From NCBI GenBank assembly GCA_028282805.1, contig JANQHD010000006.1:62001-126000 (forward strand): a DNA stretch of 64,000 nt, in the 5' to 3' direction. Under the pieces are notes generated by a model, which was given only the letters and a program-made list of their open reading frames with translations, ran no database searches and was not told the DNA's origin. Both the position numbers and the translations under genes were made by a program. Every line of letters starts with the position of its first letter. Position 1 is the stretch's first letter. Shown piece by piece: positions 44,721-55,244 of this stretch. Origin of the DNA: Phycisphaeraceae bacterium. GTDB taxonomy: Bacteria > Planctomycetota > Phycisphaerae > Phycisphaerales > Zrk34.

Positions 44721-45818
44721 TTACCGTTGGTAGATGGGCAGGTAGCGGTACGGCAGCTGCAGGCAGATCAACGCGATCGCCGTGCCGTAGGTCGTGCCCA
44801 CGCCGTCGCCCATCCAGCTGCCGTCGGCCGACTGGGTGCGGATCAGCTCGTCGCGCACCGGCGGGAAGTATTCCTTCCAGTTCTCCTCGCTGGACAGGTA
44901 CATCGCCTGCGACATGTAGAGCATGCCGTAGAACCGGTGGCCGGAGAAGACGGTTTGGTTGCCGCCCTTGGTCAGGTTCTTGAGGTACTTGAGGCACCGC
45001 TCGGCCACGGGGTTGTCGTAGTCGCCGGCGTTGTAGAGCACGGCCACCGCGGCGGCGGTGATCGGCGGGCGCGACGAGCCACCGCCCCGCGCCGTGTAGC
45101 GGATGCCGCCGTCGGAGTTGGCGCTGTCTTCGATGTACTTGATCGCCTTGTCGATCACCGCCTTGGGCACCTTGATGCCGGCGTTGCGGCAGGCGCGCAT
45201 CGCCTGGACCTGCGTGATGGTCACCGCGCCCTCGTCGCCGCTGGAGTCGGGCGTGTACAGCCAGCCGCCGTACTGGCTCTGGCTCTTGCCGATCAGCTCG
45301 ATGGACTTGTCGAGCACGCGTTTGATGCGGGCCTGGCGGGTGGTGTCCTGCTCCATGCCGTAGGCCTCGGCGAGGAACATGGTCGCGTAGCCGTGGCCGA
45401 ACATCGGCCGCTGCTCCTCGCCCATGCGCGCGATCAGGCCCGAGCGGGGGTCGGCGCAGCTGAGGATGTAGTCGACGGCCTTGCGGACGTTGCGCGCGTA
45501 CTTGCCCTCGACGGGCGTGTGGCCGCCGGTCATCATCGCCGTGCCCGCCAGCGCGGTCATCGCGGTGGGGTACGCGTTGTAGTGGCCGCCGGCGCGCCAC
45601 GAGCCGTCGCGGCCCTGCGTGCGCACGAGGTAAGCCTGCGCCTTGGTGATCGCGTTCTCCGCCGCCTCGGTGATGTGCTCGGGGCGCGTGGGCACGCGCC
45701 GGGCCAGCGCCACCGACGCCAACTCGGGCCAGAGCCCCCACGCCACGCCCACGGCCGAGGCGGTCGACAGCGACAGCCGGATCATCGCGCGGCGGTCGAG
45801 TTGCGTTTCGTTATTCAT
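44721..45818 (-). CDS. Prenyltransferase/squalene-cyclase-fold exported protein
   Basis: This protein has 365 residues from ATG 45818. The N-terminus [20 protein letters not shown] looks like a twin-arginine export signal. Helical repeats of the alpha/alpha-toroid type follow, with motifs like [35 protein letters not shown] and [10 protein letters not shown]. The acidic DxDD cyclase motif is not visible, so a terpene cyclase reaction is not supported. Related toroid proteins are common next to Planctomycete MoxR clusters. The ATG overlaps the stop of the PQQ/LysM gene by 8 bp (ATGAATAA). Confidence 0.85.
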   Translation of the reverse strand: MNNETQLDRRAMIRLSLSTASAVGVAWGLWPELASVALARRVPTRPEHITEAAENAITKAQAYLVRTQGRDGSWRAGGHYNAYPTAMTALAGTAMMTGGHTPVEGKYARNVRKAVDYILSCADPRSGLIARMGEEQRPMFGHGYATMFLAEAYGMEQDTTRQARIKRVLDKSIELIGKSQSQYGGWLYTPDSSGDEGAVTITQVQAMRACRNAGIKVPKAVIDKAIKYIEDSANSDGGIRYTARGGGSSRPPITAAAVAVLYNAGDYDNPVAERCLKYLKNLTKGGNQTVFSGHRFYGMLYMSQAMYLSSEENWKEYFPPVRDELIRTQSADGSWMGDGVGTTYGTAIALICLQLPYRYLPIYQR

Positions 45819-48800
45819 CGGCGGGCTCCTCGGCCGCTTCGGCGGCGCGGCGGACCGATTCGAGCTTCGCGCGGATCGCGGCTTCGCGGGCCGCTTGCGC
45901 CGCTCGGTCGGCCTTGACGGCGGCCTCCTTGGCCGCGTCCGCGTCGGCCGCCTTCTGCATATCGTCGACCTGCCTCATGATCGCCTTGTCTTTGGCCTCG
46001 TCGCCGGTCTCGACCTCGACCTTGATGTCGGTGATGCCCTGGACCTGCAACTGCTTGAGCTGCTTGACGACGGCCTTGGGGTCGACGTTGCCGGTCGCCG
46101 TGATCGTGGCGGACCGCTTGCCGTTGACGGCGTTGATCGACACGCGGAACGACGTGCGCAGCGGTTGGCCCGCGGCGGCGCCTTCGCCTTGCTTCTTCTC
46201 GCTGGGCGGGATGATCAGCTTCTGGCCGACCTTCAGCCGGTCGGGCGACTCGAGCGTGTCCTTGTTCGCTTCGAGGATCCGCTTCCACTGGTTACCGTCG
46301 CCGTAGTACTTGCGGGCGATGGAGAACAGGCTGTCGCCGGCCCTGACGGTGTGGGTGCCGTCGAACTTCTCGGCCTGGTCGGCCAGCTTCGGCGCTTCGG
46401 CGCCGTAGGCGGTCATCCCGCGGTTGGTGGAGATGACCAATAGGTTGCCGACGATCTGCGGCGCGCGGGGCATGTGGTTCTGCAACCGGCCCTCGGGCTG
46501 ACCGGTCGGCAGGTGGTGCTCGGTGTACTTCTCGCCGGTGGACTTGCGGTAGAACTCGATCATGACCCGGCCGGTGTGCCGGTGCCGCGCCACCCACGGG
46601 ATGAACTCGCCGGACTTGGCGAGCGTGGACGCGGAGAACACGGGGTGTTGCTGCTGACCGAATTGGATCAGCTGCTTGCGCTGGCCGGTTTCGAGGTCGA
46701 CGATCGACAGCGCGTACTTGCCCTTGTTGTCGTAACCCAGCGCGAACAGCTCGGTGCCCTCGGGGTTGATCGCCAGCTCGTTGAAGCTGACGCCGAACGT
46801 CTTGCGCTCGACCTGCGCGACCGCGTCGCCCGGCCCCATGGGCCGGATCACGAGGTTGCCCCGGTTGTCCATGAAGTAGATCAGCTCGCTATTGAGTCCC
46901 TGGAAGTTGCCCTGGCAGGGGTGCTGCCAGGCGGTGTCGCCGGTGTCGAGGTCGATGCAGACCAGGTTGCCGCTGCGGTAATAGATCGCGTGGCCGTTGT
47001 GCCAGATGATGCGTTGGCCGCGGTTGTAACGGTCGAGCTCGATCTCGCGGAGGACCCGCCCGGTGAAGCGGTCGCAGACGAGGGCGCGTTTGGCGTTGTC
47101 GATGAGGATCACGGCGTAGCCGCCGGTGACGGCGACGGAAGCGACGGAGGCGTGGTCGAACGTGCGTTGCCAGAGCAGCTCGCCGGTCACCGCGTCGTGC
47201 GCGGCGACGCGGTCGAACAGGTCTTTGGTGACGACGCGTCGCAGCAGCACGCCCTCGCCGAGGGTCAGGTCGGTGTTGCCGGTCTGGTGCATCACGCCGA
47301 ACGGCTGGGGCTGGTGCGTGGTGTTGGCCGGCTCGGTCTCGATCTCCCACAGCTTCTTGCCGGAGATCAACCCGTAGGCCAGCAGACGCCGGGTGTCGCG
47401 CAAGACCAGCACGTGCCCGCCGACCACGCCGTTGAACCGGGGGCTGGAGGAGTAGAAGTTGGCCGTGTTGCTGACGGAGCGCGGCAAGGCGATTTTCCAG
47501 ACGTGGTCTTCGGTCAGCGAGGTCGCGTCCGGCCGGTAGCACTGCAGCGTCGAGGTGTTGCGGTAGAGCACGAACACGTGCGAGCGCAGGAACTGTGAGC
47601 CGCCGTTGTTGCCGGCAAGGTCGAGGGCGAGGCTGTTGTACCCGCCGCGCACCTCCCACCGTTTGTACCACGGCGGGGCGGGCATGCGGTTGTACTGCGG
47701 CGCGGGCTCGTCGATCGCCAGCGCGGCGATCCGTTGCTCGGCCAGGCCGCCGCCGGTCATCGGCTCGGCCCCGTCGCCCACGGCCAGCTCGGCGAAGCGC
47801 TCGCTGTAGCGCCGCCACTCGTCGCGCGCCTCGTAAGGCCAGTCCATCTGCCGGAACAGGTCCGCCAGCGCGGCCTGCGCCGCCGAGGCCGACCGGGCAT
47901 GGCGCGTCGCGCTCAAACGCAGCAGCTGCTGCTCCATGCGCTCGAACGAGACGTGCTCGTCGTACTTGCCGATGGCGTCGATCGCCGCCAGCGCCGACGC
48001 GGTCTGCGGGTAGTCGAACGCCACGGCGCCCAGCGCCTGGTAACGCCCGGCCACGCCGGTGCGGCCCTGCGCCTCGGCCAGCGCGGCGGCCGCCCGCTGA
48101 TCGATCATGGCGGCCAGCGCCGGCTCGTCGCCTTCGACGAACCGATCGACGGCGTTAACCGCAAAGACGCGCGGCTGCGCCGACCACTTGCCGTGTGTGT
48201 CGTTCATGGTCAACAGCGTTTCCGACTTGCCCCGCCGGGCCTCGTCGATCACCCGCAGGTACACGGTCAGGGCCTGCTCGACCTGGCCGCTGCCGCCGAG
48301 GTGCTCGGCGCGGGCGAACAGCACGCGCTGACGCTCGGCCAGCGTGTCGGTCACCGGCAGCTCGTCGAGCAGCTTCTGCGTCTCGTCCAGCCAGCGCGCG
48401 GTGTTGGCCTTGTCGCGCTCGGCCATGGCGAGCATGCCCTCGAACAGCTGCCGCCGCGCCCGGTCGCGCACGTCGTCTTTCGCGGCGGCGCGGTAGGCCA
48501 GCCGGTAGTCTTCGATCGCCGCTTCGTAGCGGTTGAGCTGGCCCTTGAGCTTCGCCCGGGTCAGGTACGCCGAGGCGCTGGCGTCGCCGTTGATCTGCGC
48601 GTCGAGGTCCGCGAGGTAGCGTTCGCCTTCGACCAGCGCGTAGGTCTGGTTCAGGCCCACCGACATCAACCGATCGCCGTCGCAATACAGGTTGCCCAGC
48701 GGGTCGCCGTACGGGGTGATGCAGCGGACGTGCGCGACGATCTTGCCGTCGCGCGCCGGGTCGAGCTGCACGACGTGCTCGCCGGTCGGCAGGTAGATCG

Positions 48801-50871
48801 CGTCGTCGGTGATCGCGGCGCGGCCGGTCGCGCCCTCCGCCGGCGCCTTCCACGCCACCTCGGCGGTCTGGGTGTCGCGCGCGACCAGTTCCTCGCCCTG
48901 GGCGTAGACCAGCAGGTCGCCGATCATGCCCAGGCAGTAGCGTGGCTGGTCGACCTTGACGGCGCCGACCCGTTCGCCGGACCGCGGGTCGTGCAGGGGC
49001 AGGCCCGTCTGCCGGTCGAGCAGCAGCAACACCTCCGCGTCCCACGGCGCGGCCGACACCACGCCGCCGCGAACAAACAACGCGTTCTCCCGCCAGCCGC
49101 GTATGCCGAGGTATCGCTCGCTCAGCCGGTGGCGTTGGTTGTGGTGGTGGTTCCTTTGCTTGCTCGACGAACGCGCGTAGCGCGCCACCCAGTTGATCCG
49201 CCCGGTGTACACGTCGGCCGACGCGACCACGCCGCAGCCCGGCAGGATGTAGGCCTCGTCGTTCGACACGTTGATCGCCACCGGCGCCCACGGCGGCGAG
49301 GTCGCGCCCTGCGCACAGATGAACCGGTCCCACACGATCTGCCCCGTGTCCCGGCTGAACGCGATGAAAGACAGCTCGCCCTCACGGTCCACGACGGTCA
49401 TCACCGTGTCGCCGGGGCCGGGCACGGGCGGCGCGAGGAAACGCACCATGTTCAACGAGTCATCGATCCGGCCCGACCGGCCGCGCTGCCAGAGCGGCTT
49501 GCCGGTCGTCGCGTCCAGGGCCACCAGCGCGTTGCCGCGCACCAGCGGCTGCCGGCGGCGGTTGGCGTTCTGGCGCTCGTACTGCTCGGGCCAGGCCGAA
49601 TCCTGGTGGTGGGCGATGTGGAAGACGACGCCGTCCACGATCGACAGCGACTTGCCGACCTGGTCGGCGAACATGAGCATCTCTTCCACGGTGGTCGGCT
49701 GGCCGCTCGTGCTGCCCCCGCCGCCGTAATGACGGTGGGTCCTCGCCACTTCCTGCTGCCAGCGCCACAGGCGCTCGCCGGTCTGCGCATCGCGGCAGAC
49801 CAGCGTGTCGGGGGTTTTGTAATAGATGCGCCCGTCGACGAACTGCACCTTCGTCGAGGGCAGCCAGCGGTTCTGTTGCCAGCGGTCGATCATCGCCGGC
49901 CGCGACTGGCCGTTGCGGTTGGGGTTGAAGTACAAGCCGCCCCAGTACCGCTGCTTGCTGCGGATCGGCGTCTCGTAACGCCAGAGCATCGCCAGGGTGT
50001 CCCGTTCGTGCCTGAAGTTGCCGTGGCGCAGCGTGGGCATCACCCCCGAGCGGTCGGGCGAGCCCCACGCGTGGGTCCAGCGGCCGGGTTGGGCGGCCTC
50101 GTCGAGCGGCGCAACCGCGTCGACCATCGCCTTGGTGTCGGCGAGCAATTCGGGCTTCACGCCCGGCAACCGCGCCAGCCGGTCCAACGCCTCGCGCGAC
50201 GTGGCGCGCGATCGGCTGCGCGCCGCCGCCACCGCCAGGCGGGCGTACAACCCCTTGCGGTCCACCGAGGCGTCGGGGTGGTCACGGCTGACCCGGCGCA
50301 ACAACTCGCAGGCCGCCGCCGGCTCGCCCTGGTCCATCTTCCAACACGCCAACACGTACGCCGCGTCGTCGCCGATGCTGCTGATGAAGTACTTGTCCAC
50401 CACCTGCTGCAACGCCCGGTGGTCGCGGCAGCGGTACACGTCGCCGCCGACCAAGCCCTTGGCCAACCCGTCGACGTTCAGGCGGTAGGTGTCCAGGCCC
50501 TGCGGCGGCAGGTTGGCGATGACCTGTTCCACCGCGCGTCGCGCGGGGATGAACACGCCCCCCCTGCCCTCGGTCATCGATTCGCCGTAGTTGTCCGCCA
50601 CGTGTTGCAACAGCAACAGCGCTTCGCGGTACTGGCCCTGGCCGATGTATTCGTGAGCGCGGTTGAGCAGCGAGTCGGCGTCGGGGTCGTTGTCCACCGC
50701 GGCGGGCGCGAGCGTCGGTGCGTTGCCCGATTCATCCGCGGGCACGGCGAGTTCGACCAGCCGGGCGTTGACGACGCACGTCAACCCCGCCAGGGCGATC
50801 AGCCCAAAGCATAATCCCGCCGATATTGTTCGCCCCATGCGTCCCAAGCGTCCCTCCGGCTTCCAGCGCAT
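45811..50871 (-). CDS. Giant secreted PQQ-propeller/TPR protein with LysM domain
   Basis: This 1686-residue protein has a signal peptide (MGRTISAGLCFGLIALAGLT) after a possible 12-residue extension. The ATG at 50835 is the alternative start. TPR-like repeats (LLNRAHEYIGQGQYREALLL), propeller blades (TPDTLVCRDAQTGERLWRWQ; RDTQTAEVAWKAPAEG) and a helical middle lead to a second propeller (AAHDAVTGELLWQRTFDHAS). A LysM domain lies at about 1507-1555 (HTVRAGDSLFSIARKYYGDG). The C-terminal tail is Ala/Glu/Lys-rich coiled coil. LysM suggests peptidoglycan attachment, so this could anchor a periplasmic scaffold to the wall. It is paralogous to the 34955-39559 gene. Confidence 0.86.
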   Translation of the reverse strand: MRWKPEGRLGRMGRTISAGLCFGLIALAGLTCVVNARLVELAVPADESGNAPTLAPAAVDNDPDADSLLNRAHEYIGQGQYREALLLLQHVADNYGESMTEGRGGVFIPARRAVEQVIANLPPQGLDTYRLNVDGLAKGLVGGDVYRCRDHRALQQVVDKYFISSIGDDAAYVLACWKMDQGEPAAACELLRRVSRDHPDASVDRKGLYARLAVAAARSRSRATSREALDRLARLPGVKPELLADTKAMVDAVAPLDEAAQPGRWTHAWGSPDRSGVMPTLRHGNFRHERDTLAMLWRYETPIRSKQRYWGGLYFNPNRNGQSRPAMIDRWQQNRWLPSTKVQFVDGRIYYKTPDTLVCRDAQTGERLWRWQQEVARTHRHYGGGGSTSGQPTTVEEMLMFADQVGKSLSIVDGVVFHIAHHQDSAWPEQYERQNANRRRQPLVRGNALVALDATTGKPLWQRGRSGRIDDSLNMVRFLAPPVPGPGDTVMTVVDREGELSFIAFSRDTGQIVWDRFICAQGATSPPWAPVAINVSNDEAYILPGCGVVASADVYTGRINWVARYARSSSKQRNHHHNQRHRLSERYLGIRGWRENALFVRGGVVSAAPWDAEVLLLLDRQTGLPLHDPRSGERVGAVKVDQPRYCLGMIGDLLVYAQGEELVARDTQTAEVAWKAPAEGATGRAAITDDAIYLPTGEHVVQLDPARDGKIVAHVRCITPYGDPLGNLYCDGDRLMSVGLNQTYALVEGERYLADLDAQINGDASASAYLTRAKLKGQLNRYEAAIEDYRLAYRAAAKDDVRDRARRQLFEGMLAMAERDKANTARWLDETQKLLDELPVTDTLAERQRVLFARAEHLGGSGQVEQALTVYLRVIDEARRGKSETLLTMNDTHGKWSAQPRVFAVNAVDRFVEGDEPALAAMIDQRAAAALAEAQGRTGVAGRYQALGAVAFDYPQTASALAAIDAIGKYDEHVSFERMEQQLLRLSATRHARSASAAQAALADLFRQMDWPYEARDEWRRYSERFAELAVGDGAEPMTGGGLAEQRIAALAIDEPAPQYNRMPAPPWYKRWEVRGGYNSLALDLAGNNGGSQFLRSHVFVLYRNTSTLQCYRPDATSLTEDHVWKIALPRSVSNTANFYSSSPRFNGVVGGHVLVLRDTRRLLAYGLISGKKLWEIETEPANTTHQPQPFGVMHQTGNTDLTLGEGVLLRRVVTKDLFDRVAAHDAVTGELLWQRTFDHASVASVAVTGGYAVILIDNAKRALVCDRFTGRVLREIELDRYNRGQRIIWHNGHAIYYRSGNLVCIDLDTGDTAWQHPCQGNFQGLNSELIYFMDNRGNLVIRPMGPGDAVAQVERKTFGVSFNELAINPEGTELFALGYDNKGKYALSIVDLETGQRKQLIQFGQQQHPVFSASTLAKSGEFIPWVARHRHTGRVMIEFYRKSTGEKYTEHHLPTGQPEGRLQNHMPRAPQIVGNLLVISTNRGMTAYGAEAPKLADQAEKFDGTHTVRAGDSLFSIARKYYGDGNQWKRILEANKDTLESPDRLKVGQKLIIPPSEKKQGEGAAAGQPLRTSFRVSINAVNGKRSATITATGNVDPKAVVKQLKQLQVQGITDIKVEVETGDEAKDKAIMRQVDDMQKAADADAAKEAAVKADRAAQAAREAAIRAKLESVRRAAEAAEEPADE

Positions 50872-50919
50872 CTGAAACAGGTTATGTACATTTTAAGACG
50901 TAGCGGCACCCTCGTTTGT

Positions 50920-51786
50920 TCACCGTTCGGTCGATTCGTTTTCCGCCGGCTCCCGTGGCGGCGCAGCCTCTTCCGCCTGCTCCGCTTCACTCGGCGGCAA
51001 CAACGGCGCGACCTCGATCTCGACGCCCCGCCGTTGCTGTAAGTTCTGCATTTTACCGAGTTTTTCCTTCACGACCCCCGGTAACGCCGCGCGATCGGCT
51101 TCGGTATCGATGTAACCATCAAATAGAACCTCGCCCTCCGAATCCACGCAGCGGAGGTGTCGGCCGGTCTCGCTGTCGGTGACACGCAACCGGTGATCCT
51201 TGTCGCCGAACACCATCACCCGTTGGGCTTTCAGCTTGATGTCGCCGGGCTGGATTTTCTGGTTCTTGTCGACGGGCACCCGCAACATCCGCGGCTCGGC
51301 CGGCCGTTCGCCCAACACGAGCTTGATGGTCTTCCGCTCGCCTTGGCGGAAGCGGTGCACGTCCACCGTCTCACCCGGCTTGTGTCGCCAAAGCAGCACA
51401 CGCAACTGGTGGGGGTTGATCAACAGCTGGTCGCCGAGCTTGTGCAGCACATCGCCGCGTTCGAAACCCGCGGCCGACGCCGGGCCCTTCGGGTCGACGT
51501 ATTCGACCTTCAAGCCCACCTCGTCGGGCAGTTCGAGCGATCGGCCCGTCTGCGGGTCGAGCAAACGCACCGTCAAACCCATATACGGCCGAACCACACG
51601 CTCCGCGGGCTCGACACCGGGTCGGCTCGTCGGTTGCACATCGGCCGCCGCCTGTGTTTCGGCTTGCGTGGGCGCCGGCGTCGCATCGGGTTGGGTGATG
51701 GGCGCTTCGTCCGGCTGCGCCGCGGCGTGCGACAGCGCCAACGCACACACGCACGTGATCACAACGATTATGCCACTGACCTTCAT
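50920..51786 (-). CDS. Secreted PDZ-domain protein
   Basis: This 288-residue protein has a signal peptide (MKVSGIIVVITCVCALALSH). A Pro/Ala/Thr-rich linker and one PDZ domain follow (YVDPKGPASAAGFERGDVLH, KLGDQLLINPHQLRVLLWRH). A beta-rich segment (RMLRVPVDKNQKIQPGDIKL; RVTDSETGRHLRCVD) and an acidic C-terminal tail (SEAEQAEEAAPPREPAENES) complete it. No protease domain is present, so it is a binding module. It lies 23 bp after the putative anti-sigma gene and 48 bp before the PQQ/LysM gene, and may sense envelope peptides for the sigma system. Confidence 0.83.
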   Translation of the reverse strand: MKVSGIIVVITCVCALALSHAAAQPDEAPITQPDATPAPTQAETQAAADVQPTSRPGVEPAERVVRPYMGLTVRLLDPQTGRSLELPDEVGLKVEYVDPKGPASAAGFERGDVLHKLGDQLLINPHQLRVLLWRHKPGETVDVHRFRQGERKTIKLVLGERPAEPRMLRVPVDKNQKIQPGDIKLKAQRVMVFGDKDHRLRVTDSETGRHLRCVDSEGEVLFDGYIDTEADRAALPGVVKEKLGKMQNLQQRRGVEIEVAPLLPPSEAEQAEEAAPPREPAENESTER

Positions 51787-51809
51787 CGCCCGTCTCCAAG
51801 CTCGCGGGA

Positions 51810-52262
51810 TCAGAACGGACTAAGCACGCAGAAATACGTCTCTTCCCGCGGCTCGATGATCTGTAACGTCTCGTTCGACCGCTCGTCACGGATGATCGTC
51901 TTCTTGGTCGTCACCTGCCGCACGCGGTGCACCGGCTGGCCGGCGCGGTCGATCCGCACCAAACCGTCGTCGTAAAGCTCGGTCGTGTCCAGCGTCGCCT
52001 CGACGAACCGATCCGCGGCGCTACCCGCGTCCACCACCGGCTGCGGCGCATCGGGCACGGTGGGCGCCAGCCATTGCACGGTCAACACCGCGACCAGCAA
52101 CGCCGCGGCGATCGCACCGATCGTGCCCACGGCGCGCGTCCACATCGGCCGGTGCGGCGGCTCGGCCGCATCGAGCACGCGCCGATCCAACCCGGCGCTC
52201 GGCTGGCGCAACGACAGCTCGCCCAGCAGTTGTTCGACCTGTTCTTCGGTGTTCAAAGCCAT
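51810..52262 (-). CDS. Putative anti-sigma factor
   Basis: This 150-residue protein has a short cytoplasmic head (MALNTEEQVEQLLGELSLRQ), one membrane helix (AVGTIGAIAAALLVAVLTVQ) and a periplasmic tail. The His-Cys zinc anti-sigma motif is absent. The role is inferred from position: its ATG lies inside the end of the ECF sigma gene (10-bp overlap), the usual arrangement for sigma/anti-sigma pairs. The tail (TELYDDGLVRIDRAGQPVHR, VRQVTTKKTIIRDERS) has no known domain. Confidence 0.65.
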   Translation of the reverse strand: MALNTEEQVEQLLGELSLRQPSAGLDRRVLDAAEPPHRPMWTRAVGTIGAIAAALLVAVLTVQWLAPTVPDAPQPVVDAGSAADRFVEATLDTTELYDDGLVRIDRAGQPVHRVRQVTTKKTIIRDERSNETLQIIEPREETYFCVLSPF

Positions 52263-52837
52263 GGCTTGAGCCCCGTTTCCAAACGCGCCAGGCCCCGGCG
52301 GTATCGGCTGGCGACCGTCGACAGCGGGGCGCCGATCGCCTGACCGATCTGGTCGAACGTCAGCCCGCCGTAGATCTTCATGACAATCACCTCCCGCTGC
52401 TCGTCGTTGAGTTTGCCCAAGGCCGCGGCCACCGCGTCGCGGCGCTCGGAGGCGTGGGCGTCCTGTTCGGGCCGGCTCGCCGAGAGCAGCATCGACGCGC
52501 CGTCCTGTTCATAGATCGTCTGCCGGGCGGCCCGATCTCGACCGGCCTTGCGGATTTGATCGATCGCCGCGTTGCGCACGACCGAAAACGCGTACGCCGC
52601 CGGGTCCCCCGCCGCGGTCGCCGAACGCGCAAACAGTTTGGCGAACGCCTCTTGCACCGCGTCTTCGGCACGATCCACGCGACCAGTGATCGACAGGGCG
52701 AGTGTAAAAAAACCCTGCCGATGCGTCCGATATAGTTCTTCCCAGACGCTTGGCAAACGCTGACTCGATCCTGGTCGCTGAGAGTGACACGCACGGGCCA
52801 CCCGGTTTTGTGCTGGTTTTGCCGCGACCGACGCCAT
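52253..52837 (-). CDS. ECF RNA polymerase sigma factor
   Basis: This protein has 194 residues from ATG 52837. Region 2 is WEELYRTHRQGFFTLALSIT, with GRVDRAEDAVQEAFAKLFAR, and the region 2.3/2.4 part AAYAFSVVRNAAIDQIRKAG. Region 4 is LNDEQREVIVMKIYGGLTFD and QIGQAIGAPLSTVASRYRRG. It probably directs transcription of the downstream envelope cluster, including its own operon. The N-terminal about 35 residues (MASVAAKPAQNRVARACHSQ) are not conserved-looking, so translation may start later. An open extension to 53248 runs through a terminator and repeats and was rejected. Confidence 0.88.
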   Translation of the reverse strand: MASVAAKPAQNRVARACHSQRPGSSQRLPSVWEELYRTHRQGFFTLALSITGRVDRAEDAVQEAFAKLFARSATAAGDPAAYAFSVVRNAAIDQIRKAGRDRAARQTIYEQDGASMLLSASRPEQDAHASERRDAVAAALGKLNDEQREVIVMKIYGGLTFDQIGQAIGAPLSTVASRYRRGLARLETGLKPWL

Positions 52838-52908
52838 TTTAACGCACCGACGGCGTGCCAAGTGACACACCCGGTCGCACCCGGGGCATTCCTGCAAAAC
52901 CCGCCCAT

Positions 52909-52946
52909 AAAAAAACCCCGCCACAGGGGAGGCAACCTGTAGCGGG
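52909..52946 (-). terminator. Intrinsic terminator of small RNA candidate 1
   Basis: CCCGC plus ACAGG on one side pair with CCTGT plus GCGGG on the other, with one C-A mismatch and an 8-nt loop. Seven Us follow on the minus strand. Confidence 0.85.
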
Positions 52947-53012
52947 ATCAACAGGGAAAGGAGAAGTGGACGTTCTCTCTTGCCGCCCGGCTGGAGGGCT
53001 GACCGGGCGACG
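52909..53012 (-). ncRNA. Candidate sigma-54-dependent small RNA 1 (downstream of amt)
   Basis: A sigma-54-like promoter (53024-53038) points into a gene-free stretch that ends about 104 nt later in a terminator with a seven-U tail. Predicted features are a 5' hairpin (CGCCCGG/CCGGGCG), a linker with ACTTCTCCTTTCCC, whose CUCCUUU matches an anti-Shine-Dalgarno, and the terminator CCCGC-ACAGG fold. The same layout, promoter and length occur in candidate RNA 2 on the other side of amt. The 5' end is set at 12 nt from the -12 element. Reading it as the leader of the sigma gene with an attenuator is the main alternative. Confidence 0.5.
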
Positions 53013-53023
53013 CAATGCCTATT

Positions 53024-53038
53024 ACAACCCGCGTGCCA
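53024..53038 (-). promoter_or_regulatory. Sigma-54-like promoter 1
   Basis: TGGCACG-CGGG-TTGT has the GG and the G of the -12 element exactly 12 nt apart. The flanks TTTGGCACGC and TTGTAATAGGC match those of the amt promoter (TTTGGCACGC, TTGTGATAGCC). The usual -12 C is T, as in both sister promoters. Confidence 0.6.
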
Positions 53039-53150
53039 AACACGAAGATGCGGCGTTAACCAAGCCATGACCCCGAAAAACCGCCCCCTCACGCGCCGCG
53101 ATCGCGCAGCGGCGCAACACGCTGCCGCATGAACGGGCGATGCGTCATGA

Positions 53151-53177
53151 ACCCGGCCCTGCGGGCCGTCGCTAAAC
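53151..53177. repeat. REP-like 27-bp repeat, copy A
   Basis: ACCCGGCCCTGCGGGCC then GTCGCTAAAC. It is identical to the copy at 55100-55126, in the same orientation. The pair brackets amt and its promoter. Confidence 0.9.
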
Positions 53178-53198
53178 AACTCCGGATTCCGGATTTCA

Positions 53199-53237
53199 CA
53201 AAAATAAGCCCGCCACCTCATCCCTGAGGCGGCGGGC
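53199..53237 (-). terminator. amt terminator
   Basis: GCCCGCC/GGCGGGC plus CCTCA/TGAGG form a 12-pair stem with one mismatch and loop TCCC. On the minus strand TTATTTTTG follows. It lies 32 bp beyond the amt stop. Confidence 0.88.
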
Positions 53238-53268
53238 GATCGACACATCTCAATACTTGGAGGTCGTT

Positions 53269-54846
<1,578 letters not shown>

Positions 54847-54929
54847 GTGATGCCTCCTTCTATCTGGGCAGTTCATGGCTTGCGTCTCCTCGGGCCGGCC
54901 GCACGGGGACCGACCGCCAACCGGCTATC

Positions 54930-54944
54930 ACAAGGGGCGTGCCA
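54930..54944 (-). promoter_or_regulatory. Sigma-54-like promoter of amt
   Basis: TGGCACG-CCCC-TTGT; the GG and the G of the -12 element are 12 nt apart. It predicts a start near 54918 and a leader of about 70 nt to GTG 54846. Sigma-54 control of amt is common in bacteria and fits nitrogen regulation. Confidence 0.7.
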
Positions 54945-55040
54945 AAGGGGCGGGGTCCCGCCGCGAAAGCGGGCAGGGGGCGTTTTAAGGGGCATTGCGA
55001 CCGTGAGGCGGACGAAAACCGATGAAGAAATGGGCACATT

Positions 55041-55072
55041 GCACGAACAGTGCGCGCCGGGCGCGCATTTTT
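55041..55072. promoter_or_regulatory. Dyad and GC-rich palindrome upstream of amt (possible activator site)
   Basis: GCACGAACAGTGC (55041-55053) is a GCAC-N5-GTGC dyad about 123-135 bp upstream of the predicted amt start, a usual enhancer distance for sigma-54 promoters. Canonical NtrC sites have N7, so the match is imperfect. It runs into a perfect 17-bp palindrome, TGCGCGCCGGGCGCGCA (55051-55067), followed by TTTTT on the plus strand. Confidence 0.35.
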
Positions 55073-55099
55073 GTTGAAATCGGCCTTGGTGTGTTAAAA

Positions 55100-55126
55100 A
55101 CCCGGCCCTGCGGGCCGTCGCTAAAC
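55100..55126. repeat. REP-like 27-bp repeat, copy B
   Basis: It is identical in sequence and orientation to 53151-53177, with a start-to-start distance of 1949 bp. It is followed by the region holding small RNA candidate 2. Confidence 0.9.
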
Positions 55127-55218
55127 GGGGCGCAGCGGTGCCCAAATATTGGTTAAATCACGCCGCGCTTGTCGGGCCGGGGGCGACTGCGGGTGTGAAA
55201 AGCCGCCTATGATCCGAA

Positions 55219-55233
55219 TGGCACGCGTCTTGT
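55219..55233 (+). promoter_or_regulatory. Sigma-54-like promoter 2
   Basis: TGGCACG-CGTC-TTGT, with the 12-nt GG-to-G spacing. It is the third such element in 2.2 kb and faces away from amt into candidate small RNA 2. Confidence 0.55.
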
Positions 55234-55244
55234 GGGCGTGTGTC

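Noticed and set aside
52838-53248. N-terminal extension of the ECF sigma factor
   Set aside because: The open frame crosses a U-tailed terminator, a repeat and a promoter-like box. Sigma homology begins well after ATG 52837.
54930-54944. Riboswitch in the amt leader
   Set aside because: The leader of about 70 nt is too short for the classes I know and no conserved fold is visible; a sigma-54 promoter explains the site.
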